The notes beneath the pieces are model-generated. The model was not told where the DNA came from and ran no database searches. It was given only the letters and a program-made list of their open reading frames with translations. This document shows positions 55,689 through 63,994 of a stretch of DNA of 64,000 nt, piece by piece. Position 1 is the stretch's first letter; each line of letters opens with the position of its first letter. The stretch covers positions 62,001-126,000 of the forward strand of contig NZ_CP015164.1 in NCBI RefSeq assembly GCF_001766235.1, written 5' to 3'. The translations under genes were made by a program, and so were the position numbers. This DNA is from Acetobacter ascendens (GTDB lineage: Bacteria; Pseudomonadota; Alphaproteobacteria; Acetobacterales; Acetobacteraceae).

Positions 55689-56017
55689 CGCCCGATCCTC
55701 ATGGCGCAAGAATGGCCATTGCCTGCGGTTAGCATGAAGCAACGGCGTATTTCTGAAGCAAGGGGAAAGAAATACAGAGATTAAAGCGAAAGGTGGCTGG
55801 CAACTTTCTCTTTAAAAAACAGGTTTTGTAATTTCTGCAAACATTTTCTCGTTTCCGCGTTTGTTTTTATTATTACGAATTATGGAAATTAAATTACGAA
55901 TAGAAAGATTCAAGGATTTTTTTCTGTTATAACGAATATTCAAGAAAAAGTTTACGAAGTTACAATGTTACAACAAGTTTTGTGTCAAAACACGTATGCA
56001 AGAAATCCGTAGGAAGC
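55689..56017. other. AT-rich intergenic region upstream of the OprB porin
   Basis: About 330 bases with no open frame I would support. The part 55800-55980 is strongly AT-rich and probably holds the porin promoter. The right end (56007-56016) is the left arm of a hairpin whose other arm lies beyond the IS630-family element. Confidence 0.5.
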
Positions 56018-56019
56018 TA

Positions 56020-57072
56020 GAGCATAATCCGATCTAATAGGTTCATTTTAAGATTCCCATACTGGTCGAAATCTGATTCATACTATGTGCCGGTATGGAG
56101 GCCGGCCCGTATGACCCGAGCCCTGTCTGCTGACCTTCGCCGCCGCACGATTGCGGCTGTTGCCTCTGGCATGACCCGTCGTGCGGCGGCGGTTCGTTTT
56201 GGTGTGTCTTCGTCGAGCGTTATCCGCTGGGTTGCTGAGTGGCAGGCCAGCGGTCGTGACCATGCGCTTAAACAGGGCGGCGATCGCCGTTCTCACCGGA
56301 TTGAAGCGTGGTCAACCTTCCTGCTGGCCGCGATTGAAACAAAGGCCGATATTTCCCTTGTCGAACTGGCGGAGACACTTGCAGCGGAACACGGTGTCCG
56401 CTTTGCGCCGAGCACGATCTGGCGCTGTCTCGACCGTCACGACATGACCATCAAAAAAAACGGCGCACGCCAGCGAGCAGACACGGCCCGACGTCGCACA
56501 GCAGCGCGAGGCCTGGTTTGACAGCCAGCCTGACCTTGATCCGACCCGTCTGATCTTCATCGACGAAACAGCCGTCTCAACGAAGATGGCTCGCCTGCGG
56601 GGGCGGTCACAACGGGGCACGCGCTGTCGGATGTCCGTGCCCCACGGGCACTGGAAAACCACGACGTTCATCGGCGGACTGCGCCTCTCCGGCATGACAG
56701 CACCGATGATGCTGGACGGCCCAATGACCGGCGAATGGTTTGCCGCCTATACCCGCAAGGTGCTCGTTCCAACCCTGTCGCCGGGAGACGTCGTCATTCT
56801 GGACAATCTGTCCGCCCATAAAGGAGCCGTTGCCCGCGAGGCTGTGGAGGCAGTCGGCGCCAGGTTGTTGTTCCTGCCGCCCTACAGTCCTGATTTCAAC
56901 CCGATCGAAAACATCTTCGCCAAAATGAAGGCGTGGATCAGACGGGTGGCACCGCGAACCCTCGACGCTCTTCAAAATACCGTCTGTGGAGCAATTGACG
57001 ATATCTCTCATCGCCAGGCCGCCGCGTGCTTCACCGCCGCTGGATATGAACCAGACTGATCGGATTATGCTC
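56020..57072. mobile_element. IS630-family insertion sequence, 1053 bp
   Basis: Perfect 15-bp terminal inverted repeats (GAGCATAATCCGATC at 56020-56034 and its complement at 57058-57072), flanked by TA at 56018-56019 and 57073-57074, the TA duplication of this family. The uninterrupted target reads GCTAGG, matching the CTAG preference known for IS630. Confidence 0.95.
56111..57059 (+). CDS. IS630-family transposase in two overlapping frames
   Basis: The first frame (56111-56521, GGAGG upstream) is the helix-turn-helix part: TRALSADLRRRTIAAVASG, AAAVRFGVSSSSVIRWVAEW. The second frame, open from before 56453 and ending 57059, is the catalytic part. First Asp is in LIFIDETAVS, second in VVILDNLSAHKG, and the Glu in NPIENIFAKMK. 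The two join at a run of eight A's (56453-56460), where a +1 shift (or a seven-A allele) gives one protein. Programmed frameshifting or transcript slippage on the A run is known in IS630 relatives; a simple mutation is the alternative. Confidence 0.88.
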
Positions 57073-57100
57073 TAGGAGAACTTCCTACGGAAAATAATAA

Positions 57101-58405
57101 TCAGGCCGAAGGTGTTTTTGTAATCTGTGGTTGCGCGTGCAGGGCATCATGAAGTTGCGTGTCATCCAGCGCATTCTCCCAGCGTGAGACAACAATAGCA
57201 GCAACAGCGTTTCCAACCAGATTGGTGAGGGAACGACATTCAGACATAAAACGGTCAATACCTAGAATCAGGGCCATGCCCCCAACAGGTACACTGGGCA
57301 CAACAGAAAGTGTTGCAGCCAGAGTAATAAAGCCCGCTCCCGTCACACCAGCAGCACCTTTAGAACTCACCATAGCCACCAGAAGCAGGGCAAGCTGCTC
57401 CTGAAAGCTAAGGTGCACATCAGTTGCTTGCGCAATAAATAGTGCTGCAAGTGTCATATAAATATTGGTGCCATCCAGATTAAAGGAATAGCCCATGGGA
57501 ACAACTAGCCCTACAATTCCTTGGGAACACCCAGCCCTTTCCAATTTCGCAATCAGGCCGGGCAGGGCAGATTCGGAAGAACTGGTGCCCAATACAATCA
57601 GCAGCTCTTCTTTTAAAAAGACCAACAGCCGCAGAATGCTAAAGCCAGCTAATCTTGCCACAACCCCCAGAACAACGCCTACAAACAGAATGGCAGTGAG
57701 GTAAAATGTCAGTACCAAGGCAAGAAGGTGCAGAATGGAATGCAGGCCAAACTTACCAACGGTAAAGGCCATGGCACCAAAAGCCCCAATAGGGGCCAAA
57801 TACATCACCAAACGCACAACCCCAAAAACAAGTTCTGTCAGGCTATAAAACATGTTGAGAACGGTTTCACCCGCTTTGCCCATTTTGGCCAGACTTATGC
57901 CAAACAAGATGGCAACCAGCAGAACCTGTAAAATTTCACCAGATGTAAACGCACCAGCGGTTGTGGAGGGAATGATTTGTAGCAAAAAATCTGAAAAGGA
58001 ATGATGTTGCGTAGCAGCACTTACAAACTGTGTAACAGAACTTGTATCAAGGCTTTCTGGCCTAATGTGTAGGCCAGCACCGGGTTGCAGAACGTTGGCC
58101 ACAAGCATGCCAATAGCCAGCGCCAAAGTGGAAAAGCACAAAAAATATAGCATGGCTTTACCTGCTACGCGGCCTGTTTGCTTAAGGTCCGCCATGCCTG
58201 CAATGCCTGTACACACTGTTAGAAAAATAACAGGTGCAATGACCATTTTGATAAGTTTAACAAACCCATCTCCCAGCGGTTTAAGTGCCGTAGCAACAGA
58301 AGGAAACATTGCACCTACGGCAATGCCTGCACCCACAGCCACCAGAACCTGAAGGTAAAGGAAGCGTTGGTGTGAACTGGAAAGGGGAGCAGATGATGGA
58401 AGCAC
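57101..58405 (-). CDS. dctA: C4-dicarboxylate:cation symporter DctA
   Basis: 434 residues from a GTG start at 58405. Eight membrane spans with two re-entrant loops, DAACS family: [49 protein letters not shown] (the Ser-rich loop), [40 protein letters not shown] and [18 protein letters not shown]. It imports succinate, fumarate and malate with protons or Na+. No DctBD regulators are adjacent. The terminator downstream has been split by an IS630-family element. Confidence 0.95.
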   Translation of the reverse strand: MLPSSAPLSSSHQRFLYLQVLVAVGAGIAVGAMFPSVATALKPLGDGFVKLIKMVIAPVIFLTVCTGIAGMADLKQTGRVAGKAMLYFLCFSTLALAIGMLVANVLQPGAGLHIRPESLDTSSVTQFVSAATQHHSFSDFLLQIIPSTTAGAFTSGEILQVLLVAILFGISLAKMGKAGETVLNMFYSLTELVFGVVRLVMYLAPIGAFGAMAFTVGKFGLHSILHLLALVLTFYLTAILFVGVVLGVVARLAGFSILRLLVFLKEELLIVLGTSSSESALPGLIAKLERAGCSQGIVGLVVPMGYSFNLDGTNIYMTLAALFIAQATDVHLSFQEQLALLLVAMVSSKGAAGVTGAGFITLAATLSVVPSVPVGGMALILGIDRFMSECRSLTNLVGNAVAAIVVSRWENALDDTQLHDALHAQPQITKTPSA

Positions 58406-58709
58406 GCCTAAAACTTTCTGTTCTTGTTTTTGTGCCTGTGGTGCATCCTGATGAAATATATAGTGTTATATCAAGAATATACGCGCAGACTCACGTAAGG
58501 TAACGCGTGTTTATATCGTTTGGGAAGAGAGGGTATATCTCTTTTTCTTGAGTTTTCCGGGGTCAAGCAGTGTGTAAGGTGAATATTCAGCGCGAAGACC
58601 CTAGATTACAGCGATATAATTACATGAATGTAATGAGGCGGGGTTTGACCATATTTTTATTTTGAATGCTAGCAATTCAGGGTGGGTAAGCTTGCTTCTT
58701 TGTTCACAT
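58406..58709. other. Intergenic region upstream of dctA
   Basis: About 300 bases with no supported gene. It should contain the dctA promoter. It includes a perfect palindrome ATTACAT-GA-ATGTAAT at 58619-58634, which may be a regulator site. Confidence 0.45.
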
Positions 58710-58742
58710 GAAAGTGGCGCTGGTTAAACCAGCGCCGCTTTC
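58710..58742. terminator. Hairpin terminator of the Rieske oxygenase gene
   Basis: GAAAG-T-GGCGCTGGT, loop TAA, ACCAGCGCC-G-CTTTC: a long nearly perfect hairpin 31 bases after the stop at 58774. The A/T pairs at its base could act as the tail. Confidence 0.7.
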
Positions 58743-58773
58743 ATGGAAGAAGGGCAGTTATGATTGTATCTTT

Positions 58774-59829
58774 TCAGGCGGTGAAGAACTGGCTTAAGCC
58801 AATGTTGCGTAAGGCACGCCGATAGGCAATGGAACTGCGGTCTGCCACCACATGCACTTCCAGGGAAGGGTCAAGCGGCAGGTTTTCAGGCTTTTGGGCT
58901 TCTACCAAGGCACGGTCTTCCTCAAAGACTTTCAGGTTGAAATCATAAACATCCTGCAAAGGCAGATCGGTATCAAAGTTGCGGCACATGGGTGCAAACA
59001 TGCGTGTTTTTTTCGCGGAAACAGGAGAAGCAGCATTCATGATGACCAGCCTCCCGTTATCGGGAAAATGAATTTCCAGTGTGGCAGTAAAGGGAACATG
59101 CACCCGAAAATGGCGCAGCCATTCAAAATCCGGCCGTCCGCGTTCTGATTGCCCAATAGGGTAATTGCCTACATTGCTGCGGTATTCTGCCTCAAACCCA
59201 TAGGGTGTCATTGTGGGCATATAAGCTGGCACAACAGGGTTGTCTGGGTCTGCAAAAGTTTCTGTATGCACAAATGCAAAATGGGCAACATCTATAAAGC
59301 CCTCAACCTGCCTGCCAGCAAAACCGGCAATGTCTATCCATGGGCAGTTGATCTGTTGAAAGCCAGCTTCATCCCAATGTGGCATGGAAGTAATGGAGAT
59401 ATCTTCATTGTCCTGTGGGCGTAGGCACGTCCAGATCAAGCCATATCTTTCTACCACAGGATAAGTGCGCAGATTCAGTCGGGAAGGAATGGCGCTATCC
59501 GGGTGGGCGGGAATACGTACACACTGGCCTTGATGGCCAAACTGGAAACCGTGATAGGCGCAGGCAACTGTCTGGCCGTTACCCTTGCCCATGCTGAGTG
59601 GCACGCCACGGTGCGGGCACAGATCATCTGCCACAACAATGTCTTCACCTGCCCGATAAATAACCAATGGTGCATCAAGTAACGTAACGCCTAAAGGTTT
59701 GTCTTCCAGTTCACGTACAAGGGCAATGGGATGCCAGTATGAGGCGAGAATAAGCCAGTCATCAGCGTCAAAACTGAGCTCGCGGGGCAATCTGCTCTCG
59801 GTGGGGCGGGCACAGGTTGGGGGCGTCAC
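58774..59829 (-). CDS. Rieske-type oxygenase, terminal component
   Basis: 351 residues from a GTG start with TAGGAGAT seven bases upstream. The Rieske [2Fe-2S] site is C71-x-H73 (LCPHRG) and C90-x2-H93 (CAYHGF). The mononuclear iron site follows in EGFIDVAHFAFVHTETF with its two His. The layout matches vanillate O-demethylase/phthalate-type oxygenases, which demethylate or hydroxylate aromatic or cyclic substrates and need a separate reductase. No reductase gene adjoins it. The divergent LysR gene at 59950 is the probable regulator. Confidence 0.88.
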   Translation of the reverse strand: MTPPTCARPTESRLPRELSFDADDWLILASYWHPIALVRELEDKPLGVTLLDAPLVIYRAGEDIVVADDLCPHRGVPLSMGKGNGQTVACAYHGFQFGHQGQCVRIPAHPDSAIPSRLNLRTYPVVERYGLIWTCLRPQDNEDISITSMPHWDEAGFQQINCPWIDIAGFAGRQVEGFIDVAHFAFVHTETFADPDNPVVPAYMPTMTPYGFEAEYRSNVGNYPIGQSERGRPDFEWLRHFRVHVPFTATLEIHFPDNGRLVIMNAASPVSAKKTRMFAPMCRNFDTDLPLQDVYDFNLKVFEEDRALVEAQKPENLPLDPSLEVHVVADRSSIAYRRALRNIGLSQFFTA

Positions 59830-59949
59830 AGCTTCATCTCCTAAATGGGAAAGGTTTCCCGTTCCTTTAGGAGGTAGTGTTTCATCAAGCGTATATTATC
59901 GGATATATCTATTTCATGCAGTATGCATTCTCAAACTGAGAACAGGCAA

Positions 59950-60864
59950 ATGAACCCATTTTCGCGCTTTCTGATCTATTTTTTGGCTATGGCACGGCAT
60001 GGCTCCATCCGCAAAGCGTCGGAAGACCTGCATATTGCGGCTTCGGCAATTGATAGACACATTCTTCTGGGTGAGCAGGCGCTTGAGACACCACTATTTG
60101 AGCGTCTTTCTTCCGGCATGCGTTTAACTGCGGTGGGCGAGTTATTTTATGCACATGCCAACAGGTGGGCGAAGGATTTTGAAAGCCTGAACCGTCAGAT
60201 TGATGATCTAAAAGGTATGCGCCGTGGACGCATAGACATTTTGGCGCCAGAGGCTTTGGCGCGAGTATTTTTACCCAGCATTGCTGCGCGCCTTAAAGAA
60301 CAATACCCCGGAATTGTTTTGAATATGCATATCCACGATAATGCAGAGCTGGGAGAACGTCTTTTTGCGGGAGAGGGAGATCTGGCATTTCGGTTAGACC
60401 CTGCAGATTTGCGAGATTTGCAAGTGCGTTCAATGCTTTCTTTCCCGCTAGGAGTAGTGAGCCTTCCGAAGCACCCAGTTACGCAACATTCTTCTGCTCG
60501 GTTTTCGGTATGTGCTGAATATCCTGTTATTGTGCCAGAAAATCCATTGGCACTTGCATCTGTTTTTGCAAAACTGGAAGCAGATACCCTGGTAAATCCA
60601 AATGTGATTTCTGGAGCCAATAATGTGCAGATGATAAAGTCATTGGTGAAGGCTGGTTTGGGTATTACCATTCTCAGTTATCTGGACGTGATGGATGAGG
60701 TTCAGAATGGAGACATGGCTTTTACTCCTTTGACAGGAGCGCATATTCCTCCTTTCCGACTGGCGCTTGCGCATGATCGTGCGCGGCCTTTATCTACTGT
60801 GGCACGGCGCGTTGCAGATAACGTAGAGGTAGAATGGGCGCTCTTGCGTCAAAAAATGGCATGA
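59950..60864 (+). CDS. LysR-family transcriptional regulator
   Basis: 304 residues from the ATG at 59950 (AACAGG four bases upstream); an ATG nine codons earlier (59923) is possible. The N-terminal helix-turn-helix reads FLAMARHGSIRKASEDLHIAASAIDRHI, with the LysR-like ETPLFERLSSGMRLTAVGE, followed by an effector domain with GRIDILAPEAL and LVKAGLGITILSYLDV. Divergent, 120 bases from the Rieske oxygenase gene, so it probably controls that gene in response to the substrate. The between-gene region contains AT-rich near-palindromes around 59890-59910. Confidence 0.88.
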   Translation: MNPFSRFLIYFLAMARHGSIRKASEDLHIAASAIDRHILLGEQALETPLFERLSSGMRLTAVGELFYAHANRWAKDFESLNRQIDDLKGMRRGRIDILAPEALARVFLPSIAARLKEQYPGIVLNMHIHDNAELGERLFAGEGDLAFRLDPADLRDLQVRSMLSFPLGVVSLPKHPVTQHSSARFSVCAEYPVIVPENPLALASVFAKLEADTLVNPNVISGANNVQMIKSLVKAGLGITILSYLDVMDEVQNGDMAFTPLTGAHIPPFRLALAHDRARPLSTVARRVADNVEVEWALLRQKMA

Positions 60865-60918
60865 AGGAAAAATATTTCCTTATGTTCTGTGAAAATATTA
60901 TTGGCCCAGGTAGGATTT

Positions 60919-61310
60919 CTAATCCTGTGCGTGTTCCATATAAAATTCGATGGGCACGGTGAGTGTAATAGAATCACCTGCCACACTATCGGGTGGGCTA
61001 GGCAATGGCTCAGCACGCCGCACCAGTGCCAAAGCTTCACTATCCAACAATGAATGGCCAGAGCTTTTTTCAATATGGGCAGAAAGCACATGCCCTTTCC
61101 GGTCCATGGTAAAATGCAGATTTGGCGTACCTTCCTGATGAGCAGACATGGCTTCTGCCGGGTAACGTTTATATTTCTCTAAACGAGCAAGCAAAGCTCC
61201 CTGCCATGTGGTGGGACTTTGGGAAGCATGAGAGGAAGATGACCCTTCAATAGGTGCGGCTTGTGTTTGACGCGGATTTCTTCTGTGTGTTTGACGCGGA
61301 TTTCTTCTGT
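60919..61310 (-). pseudogene. TonB-family protein, C-terminal remnant cut by an IS1111-type element
   Basis: The C-terminal about 95 residues are a TonB domain: ALLARLEKYKRYPAEAM, HFTMDRKGHVLSAHIEKSSGH, LLDSEALALVRRAEPLPSPP and ITLTVPIEFY. It would contact TonB boxes of outer-membrane receptors. Upstream comes a Ser-rich linker and a duplicated RRNPRQT block. The frame then enters the insertion element near 61310. The N-terminal membrane anchor and Pro-rich stalk are absent from the window, so the gene is broken or displaced. Confidence 0.85.
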
Positions 61311-61311
61311 G
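61264..61311. repeat. Two tandem copies of a 24-bp unit at the IS/tonB junction
   Basis: The unit from 61264 to 61287 is repeated exactly at 61288-61311. It encodes the repeated RRNPRQT(H/Q) block in the tonB frame and ends next to the element's left end. Confidence 0.85.
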
Positions 61312-61387
61312 ATGGGGTGGACGGCTCCCAACGGCATCGCGATGTGCCAAGGTGAAGTCGTTGCAGAATTCACAGAGGAGGCCACCC

Positions 61388-62428
61388 ATGGAACAAATTA
61401 TCCGTATTGGCATGGACACGTCAAAAAGTGTTTTCCAATTGCACGGTGTAAACGCGAAGGAGCAGCCTGTTTTGCGCAGGAAGCTATTCCGCCGGGAGAT
61501 GGTAAAGTTTTTTGAGAAACTGCCCCCGATTGAAATCGCGATTGAGGCCTGTGGCGCCTCCCATTACTGGGGGCGGGTGCTCTCGTGTCTGGGACACACA
61601 GTGAAGCTGATCGCGCCGCAGCTCGTGAAGCCTTATGTCAAGCGCGGGAAAAACGATGCCGCCGACGCGGAAGCCCTCTGTGAAGCGATGAGTCGGCCTA
61701 CAATGCGGTTCGTCCCGCTCAAGAGCGAGGAAGAGCAGGCAGCGTTGATGCTGATTGGAATGCGGGCACGACTTATCCGGAACCGCACACAGCTCGCCAA
61801 TACGATCCGGGGATATGCTGCCGAGTTTGGGATCACGGCGCCCAAAGGCATGTGCCGGATTGAGGCACTCCTTGATCGGATCGCTGCGGACGAAAGCCTG
61901 CCCACATTGACGCGCGAGTTGTTTGCCCTTCACGCAAAGGAATATGCTGAATTGCAAGGTGAAATCGAACAGCTTGAGGGCAAGGTGATGGCATGGCACC
62001 GCGCCAACGAATGCAGTCAGCGTCTTGCGAAAATTCCGGGCGTTGGCCCGATCGGCGCAGCGCTGCTGATGATGAAAACGCCTGATCCGCATCTGTTCAA
62101 ATCGGGTCGAGCCTTTGCGGCCTGGATCGGATTGACGCCCAGGGATCACTCAACCGATGGAAAAACAAGGCTTGGCAGAATCACACGCGCTGGCGATGAG
62201 GTCTTGCGAAGCACGCTGGTGGTTGGCGCGACCGCAGTCGTGTCGCATGCCCGGCGGACCAATGGGAAGAATGCCTCATCTTGGTTACGTGAATTGCTGG
62301 AGCGCAAAAAACCGAAACTCGCAGCGGTGGCCCTTGCCAATAAGATTGCGCGGATTGCCTGGAAACTGATGGTCAGCGGCGAACACTATAAGCGCCTTCT
62401 GCAGCAACCCGGCGCAGCTGCTGTTTGA
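61388..62428 (+). CDS. IS110-family transposase (first copy)
   Basis: 346 residues from the ATG at 61388; ACAGAGGAGG is upstream. The DEDD RuvC-like domain has IRIGMDTSKSVFQLHG (Asp), AIEACGASHYW (Glu) and KNDAADAEAL (Asp pair). The C-terminal transposase_20 domain has AKIPGVGPIGAALL and DGKTRLGRITRAGDEVLRSTLV with the candidate catalytic Ser. Full length. Recombination in this family is guided by an element-encoded bridge RNA. Confidence 0.94.
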   Translation: MEQIIRIGMDTSKSVFQLHGVNAKEQPVLRRKLFRREMVKFFEKLPPIEIAIEACGASHYWGRVLSCLGHTVKLIAPQLVKPYVKRGKNDAADAEALCEAMSRPTMRFVPLKSEEEQAALMLIGMRARLIRNRTQLANTIRGYAAEFGITAPKGMCRIEALLDRIAADESLPTLTRELFALHAKEYAELQGEIEQLEGKVMAWHRANECSQRLAKIPGVGPIGAALLMMKTPDPHLFKSGRAFAAWIGLTPRDHSTDGKTRLGRITRAGDEVLRSTLVVGATAVVSHARRTNGKNASSWLRELLERKKPKLAAVALANKIARIAWKLMVSGEHYKRLLQQPGAAAV

Positions 62429-62690
62429 GCTTAGCCTGGCACGATGCGCTGATATTTGACGCTCTCGTGCCGAGCTGAGGTCGTGGCTTGCAAGTAATAG
62501 AGCAGATGGTGTGATCGATCGATCCATGGCGTGAGAAAACCCGTGGCAACCAGTGGTCATCAAAGACCGCTTCTGTGTTTGGGGCTCACGCTGCGGAAGC
62601 CATCTTGGCCAGCGACCCTATGGCCGCATCAACAGGCCGGACATATGGAAGCAAAGATCCGATCATTTTCTTGCCTAGCCCCTTGCAAGG
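62429..62690 (+). ncRNA. Candidate bridge-RNA region of the first IS1111-type element
   Basis: The 262 bases after the transposase stop hold no gene. They open with a hairpin: GGCACGA (62438-62444) pairs with TCGTGCC (62465-62471), with an inner GCG/CGC pair. In IS1111-group elements the bridge RNA is encoded in this right-end region. Its loops and exact limits are not determined here. Confidence 0.5.
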
Positions 62691-62710
62691 GGGAGCCGTC
62701 CACATATGGT

Positions 62711-62971
62711 TGCCGTCCGTTATGCAAGAGTTTTCTGACCCATATTGACGTGTGATCGTGTGCGGTCTTCTGTAAGGCCTGTTGATGTGGCCTTTCAGAA
62801 GCCACTGGCCAGTATGGTGATCAGCGGATCAGATCCAAATCTCACAGGCGTGCTTTAAAGCACAGAGAAATCCACTGGTTTTTCCGATCCGGATCAGACG
62901 ATCATGCGCCCATTCAGGTCATCGCCCTCTCACACCCCTACCGGTTCCATCCGCGGGAGCCGAGCCATCGC
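62711..62971 (-). ncRNA. Candidate bridge-RNA region of the second IS110/IS1111-type element
   Basis: About 260 gene-free bases after the second transposase stop. Visible on the minus strand are the hairpins GAGC-GAT-GGCTC and GTGGC-TTCTGAAAG-GCCAC. Size and place match the right-end non-coding region of the first element, but the sequences differ. Confidence 0.45.
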
Positions 62972-63994
62972 TCAGGCTGCCACGGACAGGGCCGGATCCC
63001 GATAATCCTCCTGTTTTGTTGCCATGGCCCAGATGGCTCGTGCCATCCTGTTGGCCAGCGCAATGGCTACCAGCATACGGGGCTTGCGGGCCAGCATCCG
63101 TGCCAGCCAGCTTCCCGGTGCAGGGGCCTTACGGCTGGCCCAGTTCACCTGGGTCATGGCGCCCATGATGAGAAGCCTGCGGATATCAGCCTGCCCGGCT
63201 TTTGATATCTTCCCCAGCCTTTCCTTTCCGCCAGATGAGAACTGACGGGGCACCAGCCCCAGCCACGCAGCAAAGTCGCGCCCGCGCCGGAAGCTCTGCA
63301 GGTCAGGCGCAAAAGCTTCAATCGCAAGAGCGGTCAGAGGACCCACTCCAGGCATGCTCTGCAATCTGCAGGTGTTTTCACTTTCCTGGGCAAGCATCCT
63401 GATCTTCTTTGTTCTGACATCAATCCGCACACTCTGCTCCGAAATCTGTCGCAGCAGATCAAGGCATTCCTGCTTCACAGCCTCTGGCAGAACCGCCTCA
63501 TCCAGCATGGCTTCAATGTGTCTGATATGCGCAATCCCCTGTGGCACGACGAGACCGAATTCATACAGAACGGCACGCAGGGCATTCACCAGTTCCGTGC
63601 GCTGGTGCACCAGACGCTGCCGGGCCCGGAAAAGAACGCCACGCGCCTGCTGCGCTTCAGTGCGTGGTTCGACAAAGCGCATTTCCGGCTGACGGGCCGC
63701 AATGACAATCGCTTCCGCATCAGCAGCATCGTTCTTCTGGCGCTTCACGAAAGGCTTCACATACTGCGGAGCGATCAGTCTGACCTCGTGACCAGCTCCT
63801 GCCAGTTCGCGAGCCCAGTAATGCGCGCTCCCGCACGCTTCAAGAACGACCAGAGCAGGCGGCTGCGTGGCCATGAACTGCATAAACTGCTGACGACGCA
63901 GCTTTTTGCGAAACATCACCTCGCCCGCACGCGAAGCTCCATGAACCTGGAAAATGTTCTTTGCCAGATCAACGCCTATCACTGTATCCTTCAT
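62972..63994 (-). CDS. IS110-family transposase (second, distinct element)
   Basis: 340 residues. DEDD motifs: IGVDLAKNIFQVHG (Asp), VLEACGSAHYWAREL (Glu) and KNDAADAEAI (Asp pair). C-terminal domain: QSMPGVGPLTALAIEAF, RDFAAWLGLVPRQFSSGGKERLGKISKAG. It is clearly a different element from the first (different linker, HIRHIEAMLDE and RTKKIRML blocks). Full length; the ATG at 63994 is only six bases from the window edge. Confidence 0.93.
   Translation of the reverse strand: MKDTVIGVDLAKNIFQVHGASRAGEVMFRKKLRRQQFMQFMATQPPALVVLEACGSAHYWARELAGAGHEVRLIAPQYVKPFVKRQKNDAADAEAIVIAARQPEMRFVEPRTEAQQARGVLFRARQRLVHQRTELVNALRAVLYEFGLVVPQGIAHIRHIEAMLDEAVLPEAVKQECLDLLRQISEQSVRIDVRTKKIRMLAQESENTCRLQSMPGVGPLTALAIEAFAPDLQSFRRGRDFAAWLGLVPRQFSSGGKERLGKISKAGQADIRRLLIMGAMTQVNWASRKAPAPGSWLARMLARKPRMLVAIALANRMARAIWAMATKQEDYRDPALSVAA

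Larger units (their letters stand above)
56007..57090 (-). terminator. dctA terminator hairpin split by an IS630-family element
   Basis: CCGTAGGAAG at 56007-56016 and its exact reverse complement CTTCCTACGG at 57081-57090 flank the element. Without the element and one TA the arms would be separated by CTAGGAGAA, a 9-base loop, 10 bases downstream of the dctA stop. Confidence 0.75.
61310..62710. mobile_element. IS110-family (IS1111 group) insertion sequence
   Basis: Subterminal inverted repeats GTGGACGGCTCCC (61317-61329) and GGGAGCCGTCCAC (62691-62703) are exact complements, a mark of the IS1111 group. The element ends lie a few bases outside them; exact ends are uncertain and no target duplication is expected. 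The layout is a short left end, one transposase, and a right non-coding end of about 260 bases. Confidence 0.85.

Noticed and set aside
58619-58634. Palindrome ATTACAT-GA-ATGTAAT considered as a second Zur site
   Set aside because: The half-sites are in the opposite order to the znuA palindrome and the neighbours have no zinc role.
51926-61311. Shared 13-mer GACGCGGATTTCT at 51929 and at the 61270 repeat, considered as a common insertion target
   Set aside because: The two sites hold different IS families, and the copy near 51929 is part of the DUF2147 coding frame; chance is the simpler reading.
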